Made by a program: the position numbers and the translations under genes. From Accumulibacter sp. (GTDB lineage: Bacteria; Pseudomonadota; Gammaproteobacteria; Burkholderiales; Rhodocyclaceae): a stretch of 64,000 bases of DNA. The DNA lies in NCBI RefSeq assembly GCF_023806635.1, contig NZ_JAMTDQ010000029.1:62001-126000 (forward strand). Reading direction: 5' to 3'. A model generated the notes under the pieces. It saw only the letters and a list, made by a program, of their open reading frames with translations. It ran no database searches and was not told the origin of the DNA. Shown here piece by piece: positions 10,824 through 18,828 of the stretch (position 1 is its first letter; every line of letters begins with the position of its first letter).

Positions 10824-10974
10824 GATTCGGAATCCAGGGAAGGTTGTCTGCCTGCGGCAGGGGAAGCGGCACGAAGGAGGCGGGAGGGCCGCATTCCAAC
10901 CGCAGAGGCGGGCCGCGACGTGACCGGGCAACGCTCTACCGGGCGTGTCGGGCCGCGGTCGTCGGTGCCTGACG

Positions 10975-11679
10975 TCACTGCAGGACGAAACGGAAAGGCT
11001 GCAGCGCAACGGCGCGCGCGCCACGACCGAAGCCCGGCGGTACACTGCAGCGCCAGCCCCTGACCGCTGCCAGCGCGGCGTCGTCGAGCCGTTGATGACC
11101 GCTGCCGCGCTCGACCCGCGCCGCGGCGACGCTGCCGTCCTCGCCGAGTTCGACCCGCAGGATGACTTCGCCGGTCTCCTCCAGCCGTCGCGACAGCGGC
11201 GGATAGGCGGGGGCTGGCCGGTGCTGGCAGACGACCGACAACTCGGACCCCAGGGCCACCGCTCCCCGTTGCGCCGGCGGCGTCGTTGCGGCAACCGCTG
11301 CCGGCGCGTCGACGACCACGGGGAACTGCTCGGCGGTGGCTGCCACGACCGCCGCTGCGCTCGCCCGCGGCGGCGTCACCAGCAGCGCCTGGCGTGGCGG
11401 CGGTCGCTGGCGTGGCGTCGCGGGCTTGCCCGGCGGCTGCGGACGATGCGGCTCGGCCGGCAGCGGAACGCGCGGCGGCGTCAACGTCGGCGCGACGAAG
11501 TCGACCTGCAGCATCCTCACTTCGGCGTGTGCCGCGAGGAGACGGTGCGTCCACAGGCCATAGGCTGCCGCGACGTGGATGACGGCGACGACGCCGAGCG
11601 CGAGGATCGCTTCGCGAGGCCTCCGACGCGGGCCGGCAGCGGGTGAACCCGGCCGCCAGCCAGTCGCGGACACCGCCAT
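10975..11679 (-). CDS. tonB: TonB energy transducer
   Basis: The 234-aa protein has a cytoplasmic arginine-rich start, one membrane anchor (AILALGVVAVIHVAAAYGLW, about residues 24-43), a proline-rich periplasmic span (residues 60-100) and a C-terminal TonB domain containing YPPLSRRLEETGEVILRV. It carries energy from ExbBD to outer-membrane receptors. It is encoded right after the receptor gene on the same strand (35-base gap), so it likely serves that receptor. The ATG at 11679 is chosen because it precedes the anchor closely. Confidence 0.9.
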   Translation of the reverse strand: MAVSATGWRPGSPAAGPRRRPREAILALGVVAVIHVAAAYGLWTHRLLAAHAEVRMLQVDFVAPTLTPPRVPLPAEPHRPQPPGKPATPRQRPPPRQALLVTPPRASAAAVVAATAEQFPVVVDAPAAVAATTPPAQRGAVALGSELSVVCQHRPAPAYPPLSRRLEETGEVILRVELGEDGSVAAARVERGSGHQRLDDAALAAVRGWRCSVPPGFGRGARAVALQPFRFVLQ

Positions 11680-11714
11680 CACCGGCGATGGTCGATGCGG
11701 CGACTCGCCGCCAC

Positions 11715-14042
11715 CTACAGCTTGAAGCTGATGCCGGTATAGACCGAACGGCCCATTCCGGGAACCGCGATGCCCCAAGGAACCCCGTTCAACATCATGG
11801 TCTGGCCCTGGCCGGTGTAGGCACCCCCGAGCGGCAGGTAGTAGAGCTTGTCGAAGACGTTGTCGATGCCGAAGTCGAGACGTGCCTGCTTCCACGAGTA
11901 GCTGGCGCGCAGGTTGAGCAGGCCGTAGCCTGGTGTGCCGATCTCGTTGCGCACGTCGGACAGGTGGTCCTTCGACGTCGCGCCGACGAACTCGAGCGCG
12001 TTGTCCCAGCCGCCAAGACGGTGGGTCAGCGTCAGCCGGGCGTTGAACGGCATGATGTTGTACAGGCCGTCGCCGGTGTCGCGGTTCTTGCCGTAGGTGT
12101 AGGAGACGACTCCGTTCAGCCCGAAGTTGCCGTAGCTCGAGCTGGCCAGCGGCAACTCGCCGGAGAGGTCGATGCCGTAGAGCTCGGCCGACTGGTTCGC
12201 GTACTGCAGGACGACGAACTGGTTGCTCGTCGTCGCGTTCGGCGGCTGACAGGTGGTGTTGTTGTTGCATCGGATCGCGTCGATGTAGTCCTTGACCCGC
12301 GTGTAGTAGGGCGTCGCCCGCAGTTGCCAGCTGCGGTCGCTCGCATGCCAGTCGACCGACGCCGAGACCGTGTACGCGACCTCCGGATCGAGGTCGATGT
12401 CGCCGTAGTAGCCGTTGCCGTCGCCGGCGAAGTTGTTCATCACCGCCGCCATCGACCAGGTCGACCACGTGTAGCGCTCGTACAGGTTTGGCGAGCGCGT
12501 CTTGCGCGCGACACCGACTTCGAGGTCGGTCTGGGCGTCGAGCACGTAGCGGGCGAGGGCGGTGAGATCCCAGTTGTTGTCGCTCCGCTTGCGATCCTGC
12601 GCGTTGAACGCAGCGGCATCGGCCTGCTGGTTGCTGTACATCCGCATCGGCATCATGCCCATCATCATGGTCGTGAAGTTGATGTTCGGGTTGTAGCCCT
12701 GCACCGGACCGGCATCCGTCGTGACGCGCTCGTAGCGGACGCCGACCAGGGTCGTCCACTGCGCGTCGAGTCGCGATTCCCACTCACCGAAGATGCCGAA
12801 GCGGTCGCGCGTACCATCGTTGATGTTGTCGAAGGTCAGCGGCCACATCGCGCTTCCGGACGCCGGCCAGTAATCGTCGAGGCGGTAGTGCTGGTAGAGG
12901 CCGCCGGTACGCAGCAGGTCGTTGGCGCCAAGATTGATGTCGGCACGCAGGGTGACACCGCTGGTGTTGCTGTCGGTCTTCATCGGCATGCCGGCAGCGC
13001 AGGTTGCGCTGATCGGCGAGCATGGCAGGCCCGTTGGTGAAGCCATGCCGTAGTAGAAGCGCTTGTCGGGACCGAAATCCATCAGATGGTCGACCGTTTC
13101 GTAGTAAGCACGGGCGTCGAGCTGACCCCAGTCGAACTGCCCGCGATAGTGCAGGTTGAAGCGGTTCTGAGTGTTGCCCAGCATGTCCATCCGCTGGTTC
13201 GGGAACAACTGCTCCGGAATGTCCTGGTACGCATACTTGAACTCCACGAGGTGGTCGCTCGGCCGGTAGGCGAGCCCGAACTGGTAGTTGTGCGTCTCGT
13301 AGGCCGTCGAGCCGACCTCGTCGCGCGCCAGCGTGCGTCCCGGATTGCCGGTCGCGGTGAAGTTCTTGAAGTTGCCACCGGCGGTGTAGTTGTCCGCCTT
13401 CGCGGTCGTGGCACTGAAGTTGGCGCTGAGATTCTCGTTGGCGACGACGGCCGACAGGTTGCCGCCCCAGGCATTGCCGTTGCTGCGGTAGAACCCTCCG
13501 ACCTCGCCGCCGAGCAGCGGGCTCTGGCCTGCTGCCGCGAAACGTGGTGCCAGCGATTCGGCGATGATCGTACCGCCGATGCTGTCGCCACCGAGGCTGA
13601 CCGGCGTGACGCCGGGAATGACGCGCAGCTTGCTGACGCCGTTCGGGTCGAGATACGAGAGCGGCGGGTTCATGTGGTTCGGGCAGGACGCAATCAGGTC
13701 CATTCCGTCGACGAGGATGCGGTTGCGGTCGTCGGCGAGGCCACGGATCACCGGCAGGCTCGACACGCCGCCGGCGCCCTGCAACTGGACGCCCGGGACA
13801 TCGCGCAGCAGGCTCGCGGTGTCGCTGGTCGCCGGGCGCAGGGCCCGCATCGTCTCTTCGTCGACGCGGCTCGCGGCCGGCAGCGGCTGCAGGCGGTTCT
13901 CCTCGACGACCACCGGCGCGAGCTGCGCTGGCCGCTCGGCGCCGGCGGCAGCGCCCGCCCCGTCGGCGGCGGCTGCCGGCAGCATGCCACTGGCCCCGAA
14001 AGCCGCGATCAACGCGGCCATGCGATTGATCCGGAACTTCAT
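11715..14042 (-). CDS. TonB-dependent copper receptor, OprC/NosA-like
   Basis: The 775-aa precursor has a signal peptide (cleavage after ADG/AAA near residue 27), a plug domain (about 45-165) and a 22-strand-type barrel ending in aromatic/Leu (ISFKL). The plug holds C120-PNH-M124 and the barrel H319-L-M321. These are a CxxxM and an HxM, the copper-binding set described for Pseudomonas OprC. A Met-rich external stretch (about residue 455, MMMGMMPMRM) is also present. GGGAGGAG precedes the ATG. Adjacent tonB-exbBD supports high-affinity copper uptake, which would serve cuproenzymes such as NosZ or cytochrome oxidase. Substrate assignment is by motif, not by search. Confidence 0.85.
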   Translation of the reverse strand: MKFRINRMAALIAAFGASGMLPAAAADGAGAAAGAERPAQLAPVVVEENRLQPLPAASRVDEETMRALRPATSDTASLLRDVPGVQLQGAGGVSSLPVIRGLADDRNRILVDGMDLIASCPNHMNPPLSYLDPNGVSKLRVIPGVTPVSLGGDSIGGTIIAESLAPRFAAAGQSPLLGGEVGGFYRSNGNAWGGNLSAVVANENLSANFSATTAKADNYTAGGNFKNFTATGNPGRTLARDEVGSTAYETHNYQFGLAYRPSDHLVEFKYAYQDIPEQLFPNQRMDMLGNTQNRFNLHYRGQFDWGQLDARAYYETVDHLMDFGPDKRFYYGMASPTGLPCSPISATCAAGMPMKTDSNTSGVTLRADINLGANDLLRTGGLYQHYRLDDYWPASGSAMWPLTFDNINDGTRDRFGIFGEWESRLDAQWTTLVGVRYERVTTDAGPVQGYNPNINFTTMMMGMMPMRMYSNQQADAAAFNAQDRKRSDNNWDLTALARYVLDAQTDLEVGVARKTRSPNLYERYTWSTWSMAAVMNNFAGDGNGYYGDIDLDPEVAYTVSASVDWHASDRSWQLRATPYYTRVKDYIDAIRCNNNTTCQPPNATTSNQFVVLQYANQSAELYGIDLSGELPLASSSYGNFGLNGVVSYTYGKNRDTGDGLYNIMPFNARLTLTHRLGGWDNALEFVGATSKDHLSDVRNEIGTPGYGLLNLRASYSWKQARLDFGIDNVFDKLYYLPLGGAYTGQGQTMMLNGVPWGIAVPGMGRSVYTGISFKL

Positions 14043-14239
14043 TTCCCCACTCCTCCCGATGGACATTCGTCGGCGCTGGATTCTGGCAGAAGCGGGTGGG
14101 GCACGGAATGCGACACATTGTCGCGGATCGTGCCGGACGGCCGCCGCGGGCGCAGCGGCCAACGACCACGTTGGCGGCAGCAGCAGCGGGCAGGCGCAAC
14201 GTCCCGCCGGCCAGGCGTTGCGCCGGCCTGCCCGCCCGC

Positions 14240-15160
14240 TCACTGCCCGGGTGCCGGGGACAGGCTCGCCGTGGTGTCTCCGAGTGTCAGCAGCGCGTCG
14301 ATCACTACCCGGACGCGCGGCGGCACGAGCCGGCCCGACGGGTAGACGATGCTGATCGGCTCCGCCGGTGCCCGGCTCGAGGACAGCACCTCGACGAGAC
14401 GGCCACTGGCGATCTCGTCGGCGACCATGTAGTCGGGTACCTGCACGAGGCCGAGGCCGAGGCAGGCGCTGTGGACGGTGCCTTCCCCGTCGTTGACCTG
14501 CACCCGCGATGGCGGGTCGAGTTCGCGGCGTGTGCCGCCGCTGGCGAAAACCCAGCTGCGCAAGCGACCGCTCGTCGGCAGCCGGTGCACGACCGCCTGG
14601 TGTCGTGCGAGATCGTCGATCGTCCGCGGGACGCCGTGCTCGCGCAGGTAGCCCGGGCTGGCGCAAAGGAGCAGCGCCTGTTCGCTGAAACGCCGAGCAA
14701 CCAGTCGTGAGTCGCTGAGCGTGCCGACACGCACCGCCAGGTCAATGCCGTCCCGGATCAGATCGGTGTAGCTGTCGTGCAATCGCAGGTCGAGCTGCAG
14801 TGCCGGGTGACGCTCGAGCAGCCGCGCAAGCACCGGCAGCAGGACGCGACGGCCGTAAACGATCGGCAGATCGACGCGCAGCAGTCCAGCGGGTGCACTG
14901 CGCGTGCCAGCGGCTTCGGACTGCAGTGCCTCGACCTCTTCGAGGACGCGCCGGCAGCGCTCGAACAGGCGCTCTCCGTCGGCAGTCGGGCGCACCTGTC
15001 GCGTCGTCCGATGAAAGAGCTTGACGCCCAGTGAGTCCTCGAGCCGGACAACGGCCTTGGCCAGGGTCGACGGAGCGGTTCCCAGCTTGCGCGCGGCGGC
15101 GGCGAAGCTGCCGTGTTTGACCGTTTCGGCGAAGGCGATCAGCTGCTGCAGACCCTGCAT
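14240..15160 (-). CDS. LysR-family transcriptional regulator
   Basis: The 306-aa protein has an N-terminal winged helix-turn-helix (residues 3-62: FAETVKHGSFAAAARKLG then PSTLAKAVVRLEDSLG) and a substrate-binding domain from about 90 to 300. It belongs to the CrgA-like subgroup by its HRTTRQVRPTADGE motif. It is divergent from a cupin gene with a 162-base shared promoter region, so it probably controls that gene. An ATTG-N6-CAAT palindrome at 15185-15198 could be an operator. The effector is unknown. Confidence 0.92.
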   Translation of the reverse strand: MQGLQQLIAFAETVKHGSFAAAARKLGTAPSTLAKAVVRLEDSLGVKLFHRTTRQVRPTADGERLFERCRRVLEEVEALQSEAAGTRSAPAGLLRVDLPIVYGRRVLLPVLARLLERHPALQLDLRLHDSYTDLIRDGIDLAVRVGTLSDSRLVARRFSEQALLLCASPGYLREHGVPRTIDDLARHQAVVHRLPTSGRLRSWVFASGGTRRELDPPSRVQVNDGEGTVHSACLGLGLVQVPDYMVADEIASGRLVEVLSSSRAPAEPISIVYPSGRLVPPRVRVVIDALLTLGDTTASLSPAPGQ

Positions 15161-15322
15161 GGCGGGAACCCGTGAATTGAGGATATTGTGTCTCCAATGT
15201 TACGGCATTCCAGAGGATTCCGTCCTGGTGCATTTGCGCGCAAGCTTCGTTGCAAGCTCGCGCCGCGGGCCGCAAGGCGTCGAATGAACCGACGTTCTCG
15301 TCCATCGATCAGGAGAAGACTC

Positions 15323-15700
15323 ATGCATGTTCACCCGCAGACCCCACCAAGCGCCACCCCGATTCCCGGCATCGCCCACAGCACCTGGGCCGGCCGGGCG
15401 CAGGGCCTGACGCAGCTCAGTCTCTGGCGGCAGAGCATTGCGCCCGGGTGTGCCACGCCGCCGCACCGGCACGACTGCGACGAGATCGTCCTCTGCCTGT
15501 CCGGCAGCGGCGAACTGCTCATTGCCGGAGCGGTGCACCCGTTCGGCGCCGGGCAGACGATCACCGTGCCGCGCGACGCCCCGCACCGGATCGAGGCCGT
15601 CGGCTCGGAGCCACTGGAGATCATTGCCGTTCTGGCGGCGTCGCCGGTCGCGGTGTTCCTTCCCGACGAGCAGCTCCTCGATCTGCCGTGGCCCAGCTGA
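15323..15700 (+). CDS. Small cupin-domain protein
   Basis: This 125-aa protein is a single cupin barrel with the first motif PPHRHDCDEIVLCLSGSGEL and the second PRDAPHRIEAV, which together supply the usual histidine/glutamate metal site. An AGGAGA site precedes the ATG. It is divergent from the LysR regulator. Stand-alone cupins of this size act as sugar- or small-molecule-binding proteins or isomerases; the substrate cannot be told. Confidence 0.88.
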   Translation: MHVHPQTPPSATPIPGIAHSTWAGRAQGLTQLSLWRQSIAPGCATPPHRHDCDEIVLCLSGSGELLIAGAVHPFGAGQTITVPRDAPHRIEAVGSEPLEIIAVLAASPVAVFLPDEQLLDLPWPS

Positions 15701-15848
15701 GCGACGCCAGCGATCGGCTCCCGGACGGCGAAGGTGGCGCAGGAGGCAGGGGGCGAAGCCGGACCGGCCGCCTCCTGCTGGCGATCAGGCCCGCTGCGGG
15801 CTTATCATTGATTCCTCGCCAGATCCTCAATCACCGACAGGACGTGCC

Positions 15849-16445
15849 ATGCAGCCATTGCTCCGGATGCTGTTCAGCCTCTTCCTCCTCATCCTCGCGC
15901 CAGTCGCCGTCGCGGCGACCGACGACCCGCATGCGGCCGACCGGCAGGCGCTGATCAAGCTGTTTCGCGAGATGGAGGCGGCGATCAATGCGCAGGACGT
16001 CGAACGGATGATCGCCCAGATGCACCCGCAGGTGACGGTGACCTGGCTCAACGGCGAGGTGTCGCGCGGCCACGACGAGGTGCGCGCCTACTATCACAAG
16101 ATGGTCAAGGGCGAGAAGCGGATTCTCGACCGCTACCTGACGACCGCCAGGCTCGGCAAACCGGCGCGCTTCTTCGGCAACGGCGAGGTGGCAGTGGCCG
16201 ACGGGACGATGGTGGACCAGTTCTTCCCCGTCGCCCGTGGACCGTTCGCGCTCGACTCCAACTGGACTTCGACCTCGGCGAAGGTGGGTGACCGGTGGCA
16301 GGTGGTTTCGATGCACCTGTCGTCGAACGTGTTCACCAACTCGCTGCTTGCCGAAGCCGAGCGGGCGATCTGGTATGTCGGCGCCGGCGCCGGCGTCGGC
16401 GGCCTGCTGCTCGGCTGGCTGCTCGGTCGCTGGCGGCGACGCTAG
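15849..16445 (+). CDS. Secreted NTF2-like (SnoaL/DUF4440) protein with C-terminal membrane helix
   Basis: The 198-aa product has a signal peptide (FSLFLLILAPVAVAA), an NTF2-like domain (about residues 35-150: LIKLFREMEAAINAQDVERM and VTWLNGEVSRGHDEV) and a C-terminal glycine-rich transmembrane helix followed by RWRRR. It is thus likely a periplasmic domain anchored to the inner membrane. The fold binds varied small molecules and no active site is evident. It converges with the ynb operon, ending 13 bases from the stop of ynbB. Confidence 0.82.
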   Translation: MQPLLRMLFSLFLLILAPVAVAATDDPHAADRQALIKLFREMEAAINAQDVERMIAQMHPQVTVTWLNGEVSRGHDEVRAYYHKMVKGEKRILDRYLTTARLGKPARFFGNGEVAVADGTMVDQFFPVARGPFALDSNWTSTSAKVGDRWQVVSMHLSSNVFTNSLLAEAERAIWYVGAGAGVGGLLLGWLLGRWRRR

Positions 16446-16458
16446 CGCGGCTCCCGGT

Positions 16459-17433
16459 TCAGGGGCTGCAGCCGCAGCGCAGCAGGTAGTAGAAGGCCGG
16501 CGCCGACAGGCAGAGCGAGTCGAGCCGGTCGAGCATGCCGCCGTGACCGGGAATCAGCGTTCCCCAGTCCTTGATGCCGCGCTGCCGCTTCTGCGCCGAG
16601 AGCAGCAGTCCGCCGCAGAAGCCGAGGACGCCGAGCAGAAGCGAGACGAGTGCCGCGCCGGCCGCGGTGAACGGGGTCAGCGGCGCCAGCCAGGCGCCGA
16701 GCGCGCAGGCGCTGAGAAGGCCGCCCACCGTGCCCTCGACGGTCTTCGCCGGCGACAGGCGGGGAGCGATCGGATGCCGTCCGAGCAGCTTGCCCCACAG
16801 GTACTGCAGGACGTCGCCGACCTGCACGACGAGCAGCAGGAAGACGAGCAGCCACGCATTGCGCTGCCCGCCCTCGGCGTCGCCCGGCAGCGTCAGCAGT
16901 GCCGGAACGTGCGCGATGCCGTAGACGCAGAACAGCAGGCCGGCCTGCAGCGCTCCGATACGTGCCGGCGGCTTGCCGTTGGCGCGGCGCAGCCGTTCGC
17001 CGAGGGGCAGGACGAGCACGACGCAGAGCGGGATCAGGCTGCCGAACAGCGGGCCGGGAGCACCGCAGAGCAGCAGATACTGCAGCGGCACGACGATGCC
17101 GAAGCTCGCCCAGCGCAGCGCCCGCGGCAGCGCGGCACCGGCTTCGCCGGCGAGGAACTCGCGCAACGCGAGCAGCGAGGCGAGGGCAAACAGCAGGATG
17201 ACGCCCGGCCGTCCGGCGAGCAGCGCCAGGCCGACGGCGATGGCGATCAGCCACCAGCCGTCGATGCGCTGGTTGAGATTGTCGAGCAGCGCATGCGGTT
17301 GCCGGCGGGCCGGCCGCAGCCGCAGCAGCCGGGCGACCAGGGTGGCCAGCAGCAGGACGCCGGCGATGCCGCCAGCCATTCGCCAGGCGGCGGCAGGCAG
17401 CTGCGGCAGCAGGTCGGCGTCGAGCCAGTCCAT
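16459..17433 (-). CDS. ynbB: CdsA-family phosphatidate cytidylyltransferase (YnbB-like)
   Basis: The 324-aa polytopic membrane protein ends with the CDP-diglyceride synthase signature KRQRGIKDWGTLIPGHGGML followed by DRLDS. CdsA enzymes make CDP-diacylglycerol from phosphatidate and CTP. The neighbours, a CDP-alcohol phosphatidyltransferase, a hydrolase/methyltransferase fusion and a PAP2/phosphatase fusion, are the same set as E. coli ynbABCD, so this is the YnbB paralogue rather than the housekeeping CdsA. It starts 21 bases after ynbD and is the last gene of the operon. Confidence 0.9.
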   Translation of the reverse strand: MDWLDADLLPQLPAAAWRMAGGIAGVLLLATLVARLLRLRPARRQPHALLDNLNQRIDGWWLIAIAVGLALLAGRPGVILLFALASLLALREFLAGEAGAALPRALRWASFGIVVPLQYLLLCGAPGPLFGSLIPLCVVLVLPLGERLRRANGKPPARIGALQAGLLFCVYGIAHVPALLTLPGDAEGGQRNAWLLVFLLLVVQVGDVLQYLWGKLLGRHPIAPRLSPAKTVEGTVGGLLSACALGAWLAPLTPFTAAGAALVSLLLGVLGFCGGLLLSAQKRQRGIKDWGTLIPGHGGMLDRLDSLCLSAPAFYYLLRCGCSP

Positions 17434-17454
17434 GCGCGCTTGTGCCGCGTCGCG

Positions 17455-18828
17455 TCAATCGCCCGCGATGCCTGCCGGCGGCTGCCGCCGCTGCCAGTCG
17501 GCGAGGGCAGCGATTGCCGGTGCACCGAGGGCGATCGCCGGTCGCGCGCGTTGCACCAGGGCGACGGCTTCGCCGGCGGTGGCGACCTGGCCGCTGCGCA
17601 ACAGCCAGGCAGCGACGACGAGCGCGCTGCGCGCCAGGCCGAGCGCGCAGCAGACGAGTACCGGACCGCTGGCGAGCGCGCGCTGCAGGTGTGTCAGCGC
17701 GGCGTCGATCTGGTCGCCGTCCGGCGTCACCAGATCGAGCATCGGCACGCTGGCGTGCGCCACGCCGGGGGTGCTGCAGGGCAGCTCGGCGCACACATCG
17801 ACGACCGTCGCCACCGGCAGCAGGCGCAGATCCGCGGCGCTGGGCAAGCGACCGAGCAGGACTCCGGGGACAACGATGTCGGCGACGGCGAGCCGGCGCG
17901 TCCACCAGCAGCGGTTGAGCCAGGCGCCGACCAGGTAGGGGCCGAGCAGGCAGCGCACGGCGACGGGCATCGAGCCGTCGTCGCGCTTGCCGAAGGCCCG
18001 GCCATCGAGCAGCAGGTAGATCGCTGCCACCATGGCCAGTGATGCCGCCGGCCAGAGCAGCCAGAGCCAGCCGCCGCCGGCCAGCGTGGCGAGGCCGCCG
18101 AGGCTGATCGCCGCGGCGGCGTAGGCCAGCGACAGCCAGCGTCGCCGTCGATCGGGACTGCGTCGCAGGCGGCAGAGCGGCGAGCCGCCCGCGTCCGGAA
18201 ACAGCCAGATGGCCAGGCAGCCAAGCCAGAGCCCGGTCGGAACGTCGAAGAAGTGGTGCTGCCAGGTGGTCAGCACCGAGATGCCGATCAGCAGCGCGAC
18301 GCCATGGACCGCAGCGTGCCAGCGCCGCGGGACGACCCGCAGATAGGGCGCGAGGAGGACGACGAGCAGGGCGATGTGCAGCGACGGCGCCTGGTTGTAA
18401 GGCTGGTCGAAGCTCGTCAGCAGATCGAACAGCCAGCCGAAGGCGCCGTCGACGGTGCCGCGCTCGAAGGTCACGCGCAGCGGGAAGACGAGAAAGCAGC
18501 CGATCGCGATCAGCTGCGTCGCCAGCAGGCGGCAGGCGTGCGTGTCGAGTTCGCGGCGCGTCCGGCAGAGCAGCAGCGAGAGGCCGTAGAGCAGGTCGAT
18601 CAGCCAGTAGGGGACGATCGTCCAGGGCAGCAGCGGGATGTGCCGCTCCCAGTCGAAACGGATGAAGCCGACATCGCTGCGCTGGCCGCTGACCCAGGTG
18701 GCGAAGCCGTAGCTGGCGAAGAAGAAGGGGCCGAGCAGCAGCAGCCAGGCGAACGCCCGCCGCCACGGACGGCGCCCGGCGGCGCCGGCAGCGTCGGCAC
18801 GCAAGGGCGACGCCGGCGCGGAGCTCAA
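17455..18828 (-). CDS. ynbD: PAP2 / dual-specificity phosphatase fusion (YnbD-like)
   Basis: The protein (about 457 aa) has an N-terminal membrane PAP2-type part (PSLHIALLVVLLAPYL and TWQHHFFDVPTGLWLG supply the phosphatase histidines) and a C-terminal cysteine phosphatase domain with the loop C394-ALGLA-R400, the Cx5R signature. This domain pair matches E. coli YnbD and related inositol-phosphorylceramide-synthase-like enzymes. The start is taken as a TTG whose bases overlap the TGA of the upstream gene, because no ATG precedes the first helix. Translation is therefore probably coupled to ynbC. It probably acts on phospholipid head groups or phosphatidyl-alcohol phosphates. Confidence 0.87.
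   Translation of the reverse strand: MSSAPASPLRADAAGAAGRRPWRRAFAWLLLLGPFFFASYGFATWVSGQRSDVGFIRFDWERHIPLLPWTIVPYWLIDLLYGLSLLLCRTRRELDTHACRLLATQLIAIGCFLVFPLRVTFERGTVDGAFGWLFDLLTSFDQPYNQAPSLHIALLVVLLAPYLRVVPRRWHAAVHGVALLIGISVLTTWQHHFFDVPTGLWLGCLAIWLFPDAGGSPLCRLRRSPDRRRRWLSLAYAAAAISLGGLATLAGGGWLWLLWPAASLAMVAAIYLLLDGRAFGKRDDGSMPVAVRCLLGPYLVGAWLNRCWWTRRLAVADIVVPGVLLGRLPSAADLRLLPVATVVDVCAELPCSTPGVAHASVPMLDLVTPDGDQIDAALTHLQRALASGPVLVCCALGLARSALVVAAWLLRSGQVATAGEAVALVQRARPAIALGAPAIAALADWQRRQPPAGIAGD

Noticed and set aside
15185..15198. ATTG-N6-CAAT palindrome as the LysR operator
   Set aside because: A short palindrome in a divergent promoter is suggestive only; it is not a T-N11-A site and was not listed as a feature.
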